A stretch of 64,000 nucleotides of DNA from contig NZ_JARXZC010000023.1 in NCBI RefSeq assembly GCF_029894335.1, forward strand, positions 1 through 64,000, written 5' to 3'. Below are positions 17,827 through 26,012 of this stretch, one piece after another; position 1 is the first letter of the stretch, and each line of letters starts with the position of its first letter. Made by a program: the position numbers and the translations under genes. The notes under the pieces were generated by a model. That model ran no database searches. It saw nothing but the letters and a program-made list of their open reading frames with translations, and was not told where the DNA came from. This DNA is from Kitasatospora sp. MAP5-34. Its GTDB lineage: Bacteria; Actinomycetota; Actinomycetes; Streptomycetales; Streptomycetaceae.

Positions 17827-18552
17827 TCAGACCAGCCCGCCCAGCAGCTCGGCGACCGGCTTGCGGCGGCCCGTGTAGAACGGGACCTCCTCGCGGACGT
17901 GCAGCCGCGCGCGGGACGGGCGCAGGTCGCGCATCAGGTCGACGATCCGGTGCAGCTCGTCCGCCTCGAAGGCGAGCAGCCACTCGTAGTCGCCGAGTGC
18001 GAAGGAGGCCACGGTGTTGGCCCGGACGTCCGGGTAGCCGCGCGCCATCTTGCCGTGCTCGGCGAGCATCGCGCGACGCTCCTCGTCGGGGAGCAGGTAC
18101 CACTCGTACGACCGCACGAACGGGTACACGCAGATGTAGTCGCGCGGCTGCTCGTCGGCGAGGAACGCCGGGATGTGCGACTTGTTGAACTCGGCCGGGC
18201 GGTGCAGCGCCATGTTGGACCAGACCGGCTCCAGCACGCGGCCGAGGCCGGTGCGGCGGAAGCGGTTGTACGCCTCCTGCAGGTCGTCGGAGTCCTCGGC
18301 GTGCCACCAGACCATCACGTCGGCGTCGGCGCGCAGGCCGGACACGTCGTAAGTGCCGCGCACCGTGACGTCCTTGGCGGCCAGCTGCTCGAACAGCTCC
18401 TCGACCTCCGCCGCGAGCGCGGTGCGGTCCTCGGGCAGGTCGCCCTTGAGCTTGAACACCGACCACATGGTGTAGCGGATGACCTGGTTGAGGTCGCGGG
18501 CCTTCTTCTTCGCGGGCTGCTCTTCGGTAGTCCCGGGAGTGGTCTCAGTCAT
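17827..18552 (-). CDS. hemQ: coproheme decarboxylase (HemQ/ChdC)
   Basis: This is a 241-residue chlorite-dismutase-fold enzyme that oxidatively decarboxylates coproheme III to heme b, the last step of the coproporphyrin-dependent route of actinobacteria and firmicutes. Family segments seen include the YTMWSVFKLKGD start of the fold, DVMVWWHAE, FVRSYEWYLL (with the conserved Tyr), EHGKMARGYPD and FALGDYEWLLAFE, followed by LHVREEVPFYTGRR. The ATG at 18552 overlaps the stop of hemY (ATGA), so the two are translationally coupled. Cytosolic. Confidence 0.95.
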   Translation of the reverse strand: MTETTPGTTEEQPAKKKARDLNQVIRYTMWSVFKLKGDLPEDRTALAAEVEELFEQLAAKDVTVRGTYDVSGLRADADVMVWWHAEDSDDLQEAYNRFRRTGLGRVLEPVWSNMALHRPAEFNKSHIPAFLADEQPRDYICVYPFVRSYEWYLLPDEERRAMLAEHGKMARGYPDVRANTVASFALGDYEWLLAFEADELHRIVDLMRDLRPSRARLHVREEVPFYTGRRKPVAELLGGLV

Positions 18553-19955
18553 GCGCCCATTGTCCCTTCACTCACTCGTGCGCCCGTGCCCGGGGTCAAC
18601 ACCTCGTTGACGGCCCGCCGCGCGCTCGCGATACAGGCCGGGATGCCCACGCCGTCGTACGCCGCCCCGCAGACGGCCAGCCCACCGAGCCCCGCGACCT
18701 GTGCGCGGATCCGGGCCACCCGGTCGAGGTGGCCGACCGGGTACTGCGGCAGTCCGGCGAGCCAGCGGGTCACGGTGCTGTCGTACGGCTTCGCCCGGAG
18801 CCCGACGGCCTCGCCCAGGTCGGCGAGCGAACGTGCGACCAACTCCTCGTCGGGCAGGCCGAGGACGTCCTCCTCGCGGTGGCGGCCGAGCGACGTGCGC
18901 AGCAGGAAGGCGTCGGGGGCGGAGCGGTCCAGCCAGCCCCACTTGTTGGAGGAGAAGGTGGACGCCTTGATCGCGCGGCCGTCCACCGGCGGCACCAGGA
19001 AGCCGCTGCCGGGCAACGGTCCGGCCAGGTCCGCGCGGTGGAAGGCCATCGTGACCAGGGCCATCCCCGCGTACTCGACGGCCTGCAACTCGGTGGCCGC
19101 GCCGGGCGCTTCGGCCCGCAACAGGCGAGCGGCCTGCGGGGCGGGGACGGCCAGGATCACGGCGTCGGCAACCAGGACCTCGCCGTTGCTGACGACCCGC
19201 CAGCCCTCCGGGGTCCGGCGCAGCTCGTCCACCGGACTCTCGGTCCGTACGTCCACACCGGCCCGCACGCACGCCGCCGCGACCGCCTCGGGGAGGGTCC
19301 CCAGGCCGCCCTGGAGGCCCTGGAACACCGGCCCGCCACTCTGCGCGCGGCCGACCAGCTCGTGCACCCCCGCCACCAGCGGGCCGCCGCTCCGGGCGAT
19401 CGGCAGCAGCGCGGGGACGGCGGCGCGCAGCGAGATCTCGCCGGTCTGCCCCGCGTAGACGCCGCCGAGCAGCGGCTCGACCAGCCGGTCCACCACCTCA
19501 CGGCCGAGCCGGGCGCCGATGTACTCGCCGACCGAGACGTCCGTGCCGACCTCGGGCGTGTCTTCCTCGTGCCGGGCCCGCTCCAACCCCTGGTCGGACA
19601 GCACCCCGGACGCGGCCAACGCCGCCAGATCGCCGGGCACACCCATCAACTGCCCGCCGGGCAGCGGGCGCAGCGCGTCCCGGGTCCAGATCGCGGCCTT
19701 GGCGGTGCTGGGCGGCTCCAGCCGCTCCCCCAACCCGACCTGCCGCGCGAGCTCCACGCCCTCGGGCCGCCGGGCGAGCATCGACTCCGCCCCGAGGTCG
19801 ACCCGCACCCCGCCGACCTCACCACCGCGCAACTTGCCGCCGAGCCGATCCGTCGCCTCCAGCAGCGTGACGCGGCCCGAGCCGCTGCTGAGGAGGGCTG
19901 CGGTCAGGCCCGCGATGCCACCGCCGATCACTACGACACGAGGTTCTGCTGCCAT
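18549..19955 (-). CDS. hemY: coproporphyrinogen III oxidase (HemY/CgoX type)
   Basis: This is a 468-residue FAD enzyme that oxidises coproporphyrinogen III to coproporphyrin III in this lineage; older annotation calls it protoporphyrinogen oxidase. The N-terminal dinucleotide fold is VVVIGGGIAGLTAALLS, the TLLEATDRLGGKL stretch binds the FAD ribose, and GVGIPACIASARRA near the C-terminus is the conserved FAD closing motif. The gene is first in a hemY-hemQ operon. It lies near hemE but on the same strand with an oxidoreductase gene of the opposite strand between. ATG near 19955. Confidence 0.94.
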   Translation of the reverse strand: MAAEPRVVVIGGGIAGLTAALLSSGSGRVTLLEATDRLGGKLRGGEVGGVRVDLGAESMLARRPEGVELARQVGLGERLEPPSTAKAAIWTRDALRPLPGGQLMGVPGDLAALAASGVLSDQGLERARHEEDTPEVGTDVSVGEYIGARLGREVVDRLVEPLLGGVYAGQTGEISLRAAVPALLPIARSGGPLVAGVHELVGRAQSGGPVFQGLQGGLGTLPEAVAAACVRAGVDVRTESPVDELRRTPEGWRVVSNGEVLVADAVILAVPAPQAARLLRAEAPGAATELQAVEYAGMALVTMAFHRADLAGPLPGSGFLVPPVDGRAIKASTFSSNKWGWLDRSAPDAFLLRTSLGRHREEDVLGLPDEELVARSLADLGEAVGLRAKPYDSTVTRWLAGLPQYPVGHLDRVARIRAQVAGLGGLAVCGAAYDGVGIPACIASARRAVNEVLTPGTGARVSEGTMGA

Positions 19956-20236
19956 GCCCCGCAGTCTCGCAGAGGCGTACGGAAAGCCCTCAATCCGCCC
20001 GTCGCCGACGCTGGCCGAGCCCGTCCAGGTCCAGGCTCACCGGGAACGGAACAGGCCGCCCCAGCGTGCCGCGGAAGATTCCGACCGGGGCATACGTGGC
20101 GGTGGGCCGGTCGGGGCCTGATCCTCGGCTGCGACGGTCAGAGCGGTCACGACCCGACTGTCACAAAACGCGCGGCTCGCCGGTCTCCTTCAACGGCAAG
20201 GCATTCCGCTGGGAGAGAGATAAGAGGACTGGACCG

Positions 20237-21022
20237 ATGAACGACGTGATCATGGTGACCGGGGCGACCGGCGTGCTGGGCCGCGAGGTACTGGAGCGGG
20301 TCCGCCGGACGGGGCTGCCCGTACGGGCCTTGACCAGGAAGGCACCGCCGCCGGTGACCCCGGGCGTGGAGTGGTTCACCGGGGATCTGGCCAAGGGCGA
20401 CGGGCTGGCGGCGGCGTTCGCCGGCGTGCGTACGGTCATCCACTGCGCGACCGACGTCCGCCGGTTCAAGAACGACATCCCCGCCTTCCAGCACCTGTTG
20501 GAGGCGTCGAAGCGGGCGGACGTCGAGCACATCGTCAACATCTCGATCGTCGGGGTCGACCGCATCCCTTACCCGTACTACCGGATCAAGCTCGAAGGCG
20601 AACGGCTGCTGGCGGGGTCGGGGATCGGCTGGACCACGCTGCGGGCCACCCAGTTCCCCGACCTGATCGACCTGGCGCTGGGGTTCCTGGCCAAGTCACC
20701 GGTCCTGATCGTGCCGTCCGGGACCAGCTGCCAGCCGGTGGACCGGGGCGAGGTCGCCGACCGGCTGGTCGAGCTGGCCCAGGGCGGCCCGGCGGGACGC
20801 GTCCCGGATCTGGCCGGGCCGAAGGTGTACCCGCTTGTCCGGCTGGCCAAGGATTGGGCGGCGGCTGCGGGCAAGCGCCGGCTCGTGCTGCCGGTCTTCA
20901 TCCCCGGGAAGATCGGCGCGGGGTTCCGCTCCGGCGCACTGACCGCGCCCGACCGCGCGGTGGGCGTGCGGACCTGGGAGGACTACCTGACGGCGGAGGT
21001 CGCCGGCCGCAACGCGACGTAA
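20237..21022 (+). CDS. NAD(P)H-binding atypical short-chain reductase
   Basis: This is a 262-residue protein of the NmrA-like/atypical SDR group. The dinucleotide loop is VTGATGVLG (8-16), typical of the TGxxGxxG signature. WFTGDLAKGDGL and VIHCATDVRRFK follow, then YYRIKLEGERLL with the Tyr/Lys pair in altered spacing. Such proteins can be reductases, isomerases or redox sensors. ATG at 20237 has GAGG about 9 bases upstream; the longer frame back to 20066 is rejected. It sits divergently from hemY and convergently with hemE behind a very strong hairpin. Specific role unknown. Confidence 0.82.
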   Translation: MNDVIMVTGATGVLGREVLERVRRTGLPVRALTRKAPPPVTPGVEWFTGDLAKGDGLAAAFAGVRTVIHCATDVRRFKNDIPAFQHLLEASKRADVEHIVNISIVGVDRIPYPYYRIKLEGERLLAGSGIGWTTLRATQFPDLIDLALGFLAKSPVLIVPSGTSCQPVDRGEVADRLVELAQGGPAGRVPDLAGPKVYPLVRLAKDWAAAAGKRRLVLPVFIPGKIGAGFRSGALTAPDRAVGVRTWEDYLTAEVAGRNAT

Positions 21023-21031
21023 CCGGGCAAA

Positions 21032-21076
21032 CACCGGAGGGGGCGCGTGGGGACCTCCCACGCGCCCCCTCCGGTG
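21032..21076. terminator. bidirectional terminator between reductase and hemE
   Basis: A perfect 20-bp stem, 21032-21051 with 21057-21076, and a 5-base loop (GACCT) lie between convergent stops at 21022 and 21090. Confidence 0.9.
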
Positions 21077-21089
21077 CCGGGCGGCGGCC

Positions 21090-22190
21090 CTACCGCGCGC
21101 TGACCTCGTGCACGAACTCGACCAGCCGGGAGAGTGCGTCGGGGTCCATGCTCGGCATCACACCGTGCCCGAGGTTGAAGATGTGCCCGCTGTCGCCGAG
21201 CGCCTGAGCGGCGTGCAGCACCTCGCGGGCCTTGGTCTCGACCACGCGGGTGGGGGCGTAGAGGACGGCCGGGTCGAGGTTGCCCTGCAACGCCTTGCCC
21301 GGGCCGACCCGCTGGGCGGCGACGTTCAGCGGCACCCGCCAGTCGACACCCACCACGTCCGCACCGGCCTGGCTCATCAGACCGAGCAGCTCACCGGTGC
21401 CGACGCCGAAGTGGATCCGGGGCACGCCGTACGGGGCGACGGCCTCGAACACCTTGGTGCTGGCGGGCATGACGGAGCGACGGTAGTCGTCGGGGGCGAG
21501 GGCGCCGACCCAGGAGTCGAAGAGCTGGACGGCGGAGGCGCCCGCCTCGATCTGGATCTTCAGGAAGGCGGCGGTGATGTCGGCGAGCCGGTCCACCAGG
21601 GCGGCCCACAGCTCGGGCTGCCCGTACATCATGGCCTTGGTCTTCTCGTGGCTCTTCGACGGCCCGCCCTCGACCAGGTAGCTGGCGAGCGTGAACGGCG
21701 CACCGGCGAAGCCGATCAGCGGGGTCGCGCCCAGCTCCTCGACCAGCATGCCGACGGCCTCGGTGATGTACGGCATGTCGTCCGGCCCCAGCGGTCGCAG
21801 CCGCTGGAGGTCGTCCATGGTGCGGATCGGGTCGGCGATCACCGGGCCGACGCCGGGCTTGATGTCGACGTCGATGCCGACGGCCTTGAGCGGCACCACG
21901 ATGTCGCTGAAGAAGATGGCCGCGTCCACCTTGTGCCGGCGGACCGGCTGCAGGGTGATCTCCTTGACCAACTCGGGCTGCATGCAGGAGTCGAGCATCG
22001 CGATGCCCTCGCGCACCTTGAGGTACTCGGGCAGCGAGCGCCCGGCCTGGCGCATGAACCAGACGGGGGTGTGCGGCACGGGCTCGTGGCGCGTGGCGCG
22101 CATGAAGGCGGAGTCGTACGCGGCACCGCGGCGCGCGGGGTGCTGCTGACCGGTCTGGGCTGCGGGGGTCGCCGCGGATGTCTCACTCAC
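21090..22190 (-). CDS. hemE: uroporphyrinogen decarboxylase
   Basis: This is a 366-residue cytosolic enzyme that converts uroporphyrinogen III to coproporphyrinogen III by four decarboxylations, feeding HemY and HemQ encoded about 1-4 kb away. The active-site signature WFMRQAGRSLPEY lies at 44-56, FFSDIVVPL carries the catalytic Asp, and GFAGAPFTLASYL and FDSWVGALAP are family segments. GTG at 22190 (VSETSAATPA) is the likely start, though its ribosome binding site is weak; a start at the internal MRATRHEP is an alternative. The long open frame extending to 22973 is antisense to DUF3000 and rejected. Confidence 0.96.
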   Translation of the reverse strand: MSETSAATPAAQTGQQHPARRGAAYDSAFMRATRHEPVPHTPVWFMRQAGRSLPEYLKVREGIAMLDSCMQPELVKEITLQPVRRHKVDAAIFFSDIVVPLKAVGIDVDIKPGVGPVIADPIRTMDDLQRLRPLGPDDMPYITEAVGMLVEELGATPLIGFAGAPFTLASYLVEGGPSKSHEKTKAMMYGQPELWAALVDRLADITAAFLKIQIEAGASAVQLFDSWVGALAPDDYRRSVMPASTKVFEAVAPYGVPRIHFGVGTGELLGLMSQAGADVVGVDWRVPLNVAAQRVGPGKALQGNLDPAVLYAPTRVVETKAREVLHAAQALGDSGHIFNLGHGVMPSMDPDALSRLVEFVHEVSAR

Positions 22191-22251
22191 GATCCAAATC
22201 TTCGCACGCGCCGTGCGCCGCGCCTTCAGCGGCAACTCGTTGCTTCCTCCA

Positions 22252-22352
22252 AGATCTTGATCGCGATCCCGGCCCGTCCGACCCACCCTCCGACCAACCG
22301 TCCCGACCCGGTGCCCGACCCGCCGCCGTGTGATCTTGGTCGCGATTCCCGG
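22252..22352. repeat. paired ~21-bp direct repeats between hemE and DUF3000
   Basis: GATCTTGATCGCGATCCCGG at about 22252 recurs as GATCTTGGTCGCGATTCCCG at about 22331, 79 bp apart. Each contains a GATCGCGATC-like palindrome. They lie in the divergent promoter region of hemE and the DUF3000 gene. Confidence 0.6.
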
Positions 22353-22460
22353 CGGCGACCCGCGTAGATCCGAGGCAAATCCGGCGAAGTCAGCCCGTCG
22401 GCACGCCGCACGGGCGGAAGTTACTCGGAAAGCGGCGCCCACCGACCTAGGCTTTCGCTC

Positions 22461-23111
22461 ATGGCAGCGGTCGGCGGGCACCCCGCACAAGGTGGCGGAA
22501 CGGGCAAGGAGTCGGCACCGATCGAGTTCCGCAATGCGGTCGAGGCGCTGGCCGGGGCGCGGCTGCGTCCCGAACTGCAGCTCGCACCCGCCCCGGCGCC
22601 GCGCCGGCTGGCACCGTTCGCGTACGCGCTGACCGCCTCGGTGGAGGTGGACGGCGAGGAGCTGGCGGACGGACGACTGGTACTGCTGCACGACCCGGCC
22701 GGGCAGGAGGCGTGGCGCGGCGACTTCCGGGTCGTCACCATGAGCCGGGCCGAGCTGGAGCCCGAGATGGCGGGCGATCCGATGCTCGCCGAGGTCGGCT
22801 GGGCCTGGCTGATGGACGCCCTGCAGGCGCACGGCGCCGGGTACGCCGAACCGAGCGGCACGGTGACGCACGCCGCGTCGCAGTATTTCGGCGGGCTCGC
22901 CGAGCGGCCCGGCTCGACCGAGATCGAGGTCCGGGCGTCCTGGACGCCCGCCGACGGGCGGTTCGAACGGCACCTCGCGGCCTGGGGCGACCTGCTCTGC
23001 ATCTGCGCGGGCCTGCCGCCGGTCGTACCGACCCCGCTGTCGCTGCCCGACGCACCGTCACTCGGCGGAGTGGTCCCGATGCCCGCGAGGCGGCGTCCGC
23101 GCTCCCACTGA
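22461..23111 (+). CDS. DUF3000 domain-containing protein
   Basis: This is a 216-residue actinobacterial conserved protein of unknown function. The family core is recognisable: IEFRNAVEALAGARLRPEL, FAYALTASVEVDGEELADG, RLVLLHDPAGQEAWRGDFRV, and EVGWAWLMDALQAHGA. Its C-terminus ends in Pro/Arg-rich sequence. ATG at 22461. In streptomycetes this gene is consistently found next to hemE and a LuxR-type response regulator, as here. Cytosolic, no membrane segment. Confidence 0.88.
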   Translation: MAAVGGHPAQGGGTGKESAPIEFRNAVEALAGARLRPELQLAPAPAPRRLAPFAYALTASVEVDGEELADGRLVLLHDPAGQEAWRGDFRVVTMSRAELEPEMAGDPMLAEVGWAWLMDALQAHGAGYAEPSGTVTHAASQYFGGLAERPGSTEIEVRASWTPADGRFERHLAAWGDLLCICAGLPPVVPTPLSLPDAPSLGGVVPMPARRRPRSH

Positions 23112-23160
23112 GCCGTCCACGCTCCCACGGAAGAGGGGCAGGACTTCGGTGTACCCGAAA

Positions 23161-23190
23161 AGCCACCCGCAGGACTGACGGCGGGTGGCT
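23161..23190 (+). terminator. DUF3000 gene terminator
   Basis: AGCCACCCGC (23161-23170) pairs perfectly with GCGGGTGGCT (23181-23190), 10-base loop, 50 bases after the stop. Confidence 0.75.
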
Positions 23191-23441
23191 CCGGCCCCGC
23201 TCACAGTCAATTCCGTTGCAGAGAACGCCAGTCCTTGATCTGGATCGATCGATTCTGTGCGATTTCGGGGCATGTCGTATCAGTCACCTGCGCGATTTGT
23301 CCGTATTGTTACTCACTAAATCGTGATCTTTCGCTAAAGCCGGGCACGTTTGATGCCGAAGGTGTCAGTGACCCTTTCCGCAAGCGGAACACTCCGACCG
23401 CCCCCCATCGGGGTCCGTCCGCTACTCCCCCAGGAGGTCTG
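23191..23441 (+). promoter_or_regulatory. AT-rich leader of the response regulator gene
   Basis: The 250 bases before the regulator are markedly less GC-rich than the surroundings (for example ATTGTTACTCACTAAATCGT near 23303). They hold the promoter region and an AGGAGG site at 23432-23437. An in-frame extension exists, but it has no start with a ribosome binding site. No clear operator was found. Confidence 0.5.
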
Positions 23442-24149
23442 GTGTCGGTCCTTCTCGAGCACCCCGCAAACGTGGTCGCCTACCGGCCGACGAAGCCCAC
23501 CGCCATGGTGGTCATCGCCGATCCCCGCGTCCGAAACACCGTCACCCGCCACTTGTGGGCGCTCGGCGTCCGCGACGTCATCGAGGTCTCCTCGATCGCC
23601 GAGGCCCGTCCACGCGTCTCCACTCCCCGGGACATCTGCGTCGCCGATGTCCACCTCCCGGACGGCTCCGGGCTGACCATCCTGGCCGAGACCCGAGCGG
23701 CAGGCTGGCCCAACGGCCTGGCGCTCTCGGCCGCCGACGACATCGGCGCGGTCCGCAGCGCGCTGGCCGGCGGCGTCAAGGGCTACGTGGTCACCGGGAC
23801 CCGTACCAATGTCGCGATGCCCGGCCGGCCCGGACTGCCGATCGGCGCCGGCTCGCTGGCCGGCCGGATGCGCCGCCCGGGCATGCCGGGTGCGGTCGGT
23901 GCGCCGGGCGCACCCGGAGCCCCCGGCGCACCCGGGGTCCAGCCGACCGCGTACCGGGAGCTGTCCGGCCGCGAGGTCGAGGTGCTGCGGCTGGTGGCGG
24001 AGGGTCAGTCCAACAAGGCGATCGGTGTCGCCATGGGACTGTCCGCCCTCACCGTGAAGAGTCACCTGGCCCGGATCGCCCGCAAGCTGGGCACCGGCGA
24101 CCGGGCCGGGATGGTGGCGGTGGCACTGCGCACCGGCATCATCCACTGA
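23442..24149 (+). CDS. LuxR-type response regulator, orphan
   Basis: This is a 235-residue regulator. The N-terminal receiver-like domain has a single acidic residue at the first strand end (VVIADPRVR, no Asp/Glu pair), Asp in CVADVHLPDGSG and Lys in GVKGYVV, so phosphorylation may be atypical. A flexible linker follows with four GAP-type collagen-like tripeptides (GAPGAPGAPGAPG). The C-terminal LuxR helix-turn-helix is ELSGREVEVLRLVAEGQSNK, then LTVKSHLARIARKLG. GTG at 23442 has AGGAGG 5 bases upstream. No sensor kinase gene is adjacent. Conserved next to DUF3000 and ribonuclease D in streptomycetes; targets unknown. Confidence 0.88.
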   Translation: MSVLLEHPANVVAYRPTKPTAMVVIADPRVRNTVTRHLWALGVRDVIEVSSIAEARPRVSTPRDICVADVHLPDGSGLTILAETRAAGWPNGLALSAADDIGAVRSALAGGVKGYVVTGTRTNVAMPGRPGLPIGAGSLAGRMRRPGMPGAVGAPGAPGAPGAPGVQPTAYRELSGREVEVLRLVAEGQSNKAIGVAMGLSALTVKSHLARIARKLGTGDRAGMVAVALRTGIIH

Positions 24150-24199
24150 ACGGCGGCGCCCACTGACGACAGCGGCGCCTCGGCACGCAGCACCACCCC

Positions 24200-24260
24200 C
24201 GGCAGGCCACGGCGGTAGTTGGGAGGAACGTTTCCTCCGGACCACCGCCGTGGCCTGCCG
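24200..24260. repeat. large nested inverted repeat (cruciform-like)
   Basis: A perfect 17-bp pair, 24200-24216 with 24244-24260, encloses a second perfect pair GGAGGAA (24222-24228) / TTCCTCC (24232-24238). It lies 51 bases after the regulator stop and probably terminates it. The inner stem exposes GGAGGA-type sequence. Confidence 0.75.
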
Positions 24261-24262
24261 CC

Positions 24263-24301
24263 GTGGGCGGACGCCGTGGACGGACAGCGTGGACGGACAG
24301 C
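24263..24301. repeat. 13-bp tandem repeat, three copies
   Basis: GTGGGCGGACGCC, GTGGACGGACAGC and GTGGACGGACAGC run head-to-tail (24263, 24276, 24289); the last two are identical. They follow directly on the large inverted repeat. A further loose array of GTCCGCTCG-type units (24330-24338, 24353-24361, 24367-24375) continues towards the ribonuclease D promoter. No coding function is supported. Confidence 0.75.
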
Positions 24302-24492
24302 GTGCGGCTCGTCCTGTCGGCCCGTACCTGTCCGCTCGCACCTGTTGTACGTGTCCGCTCGTACCGGTCCGCTTGTATTCCAGGGTTCGGGCGAATGCGA
24401 ACCATCCGCCCCAGGCCGTCGGCATATGTCCGAACACGGTCTGACCAGTCCGACAACACTCCCGGGCCCAGGTGCCGTCGTACTCTTGGTGG

Positions 24493-25740
24493 GTGACCGA
24501 CGCCGTAGCAGCCATCCCAGAAGAGACAGCCCCGGTCCCGCTCCTTGAACCCAGGGAGGGGCTCCCGCCCGTCGTGGTCGATGAGACGGCGCTCGCCGCC
24601 ACCATCGCCGCGTTCGGCTCGGGCACCGGTCCGGTCGCCGTCGACGCCGAACGGGCGTCCGGTTACCGCTACGGGCAGCGGGCTTACCTGATCCAGTTGC
24701 GACGGGCCGGCGCCGGCACCGCGCTGATCGACCCGATCGCCTGCCCGGATCTGAGCGCGCTCGGTGAGGCGCTGGCGGACACCGAGTGGGTGGTGCACGC
24801 GGCGACCCAGGACCTGCCGTGCCTCGCCGAGGTCGGGATGCGCCCGCGCACGCTGTTCGACACCGAGCTGGCCGGGCGGATCGCGGGCTTCCCCCGGGTC
24901 GGACTCGGGCCGATGACCGAGAACGTACTCGGCCTCTCGCTCGCCAAGGAGCACTCGGCGGTGGACTGGTCGACCCGTCCGCTGCCCGAGCCGTGGCTGC
25001 GGTACGCGGCGCTCGACGTCGAGGTGCTGGTCGAGCTGCGCGACGCGCTCGAGCAGGAGCTGGACGCCCAGGGCAAGCTCGGCTGGGCACTGGAGGAGTT
25101 CGCGGCGATCGCGAACGCCCCGAAGCCCGCCCCCCGGGTCGACCCCTGGCGCCGCACCTCCCAGCTGCACAAGGTACGGCGGCGGCGTCAGCTCGCCGCC
25201 GTCCGCGAGCTGTGGCAGGCCCGGGACCGGATCGCGCGCGAGCGCGACGTCTCGCCCGGGCGGGTGCTCGCAGACACCGCGATCGTGAACGCCGCACTCG
25301 CCATGCCGCAGAACACCCCCGCGCTGCAGGCCGTCCAGGGTTTCGGCCCGCGCGTGCACCGACGGCAGCTGGAACAGTGGCTGGCCGCGATCGACCGCGC
25401 CCGGGAGATCCCGGAGGCCCAGCTGCCGCCCGCCACCGCGCCGCACGAGGGCCCGCCGCCGCCGCGCGCCTGGGCCGAGAAGGACCCGGTCGCCGCCGCC
25501 CGCCTCTCCGGGGCCCGCGCGGCCGTGACGGAACTCGCCGAGGCGCACAGCCTGCCCGCCGAGAACCTGATCACCCCCGACCTGGTCCGCCGGGTCTCCT
25601 GGGAGCCGCCCGCGGCTCCCGACGCCGCGTCGGTCTCGGCTGCGCTGCGGGCGATGGGCGCGCGGCAGTGGCAGGTCGACCTGGTCGCCCCGGTGATCGC
25701 AACGGCCTTCACGGCAGCGGCGAACGCGGCGAGCGCCTAG
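24493..25740 (+). CDS. rnd: ribonuclease D family 3'-5' exonuclease
   Basis: This is a 415-residue protein. The DEDD exonuclease domain starts with AVDAERASGYRYG (Asp51, Glu53), continues with HAATQDLPCLAE and closes with YAALDVEVLVEL (Tyr and Asp). An HRDC domain follows (RRQLAAVRELWQARDRIARE to LAMPQNTP), and a C-terminal HRDC-like extension occupies the end. Expected role is 3' trimming of structured RNA such as tRNA precursors. GTG at 24493 has no ribosome binding site, but TACTCT ends about 7 bases upstream, which suggests leaderless transcription. Cytosolic. Confidence 0.93.
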   Translation: MTDAVAAIPEETAPVPLLEPREGLPPVVVDETALAATIAAFGSGTGPVAVDAERASGYRYGQRAYLIQLRRAGAGTALIDPIACPDLSALGEALADTEWVVHAATQDLPCLAEVGMRPRTLFDTELAGRIAGFPRVGLGPMTENVLGLSLAKEHSAVDWSTRPLPEPWLRYAALDVEVLVELRDALEQELDAQGKLGWALEEFAAIANAPKPAPRVDPWRRTSQLHKVRRRRQLAAVRELWQARDRIARERDVSPGRVLADTAIVNAALAMPQNTPALQAVQGFGPRVHRRQLEQWLAAIDRAREIPEAQLPPATAPHEGPPPPRAWAEKDPVAAARLSGARAAVTELAEAHSLPAENLITPDLVRRVSWEPPAAPDAASVSAALRAMGARQWQVDLVAPVIATAFTAAANAASA

Positions 25741-25754
25741 CTTTTCTGCTTTTC

Positions 25755-25836
25755 GGGGGCGCGGGGAACTGCGCGAATCGGAAGTCACCGAGCGGGCACT
25801 GCTCCGCCAAGAGATTTCGCGCACTTCCCGCGCCCC
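25755..25836. terminator. imperfect long inverted repeat after ribonuclease D
   Basis: The arm at 25755-25777 (GGGGGCGCGGGGAACTGCGC core) pairs imperfectly with 25816-25836. This GC-box type occurs repeatedly between streptomycete genes. It probably terminates rnd. Confidence 0.6.
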
Positions 25837-25915
25837 TGAAAGACTCCCCGCCACCTGCGCAGCAGGCTCCGCAGGACGTGTCGCGGGACACAACCCACCG
25901 CCCCTGGGCAAGTTA

Positions 25916-25931
25916 GTTACCGGCGGGTAGC
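25916..25931. promoter_or_regulatory. candidate operator upstream of the beta-oxidation genes
   Basis: GTTACC-GGCG-GGTAGC is an imperfect palindrome (5 of 6 pairs) 81 bases before the thiolase start. Its position fits a TetR/FadR-type site controlling fatty-acid degradation genes. The regulator is not in this window. Confidence 0.4.
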
Positions 25932-26012
25932 ATGGCCGTGATGCAGCGCCGCTCGACGTATGGGCGGCTGCCTGCGCACACCGTCCTGTTGGTCCCTGGG
26001 AGGAGAGCCCCC

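Noticed and set aside
24200..24375. CRISPR array
   Set aside because: Repeats are 9-13 bp, contiguous and without unique spacers; no cas genes are nearby.
24219..24548. Small plus-strand open frames over the repeat region before ribonuclease D
   Set aside because: They translate tandem repeats into Arg/Pro/Cys-rich sequence, overlap each other in three frames and lack ribosome binding sites.
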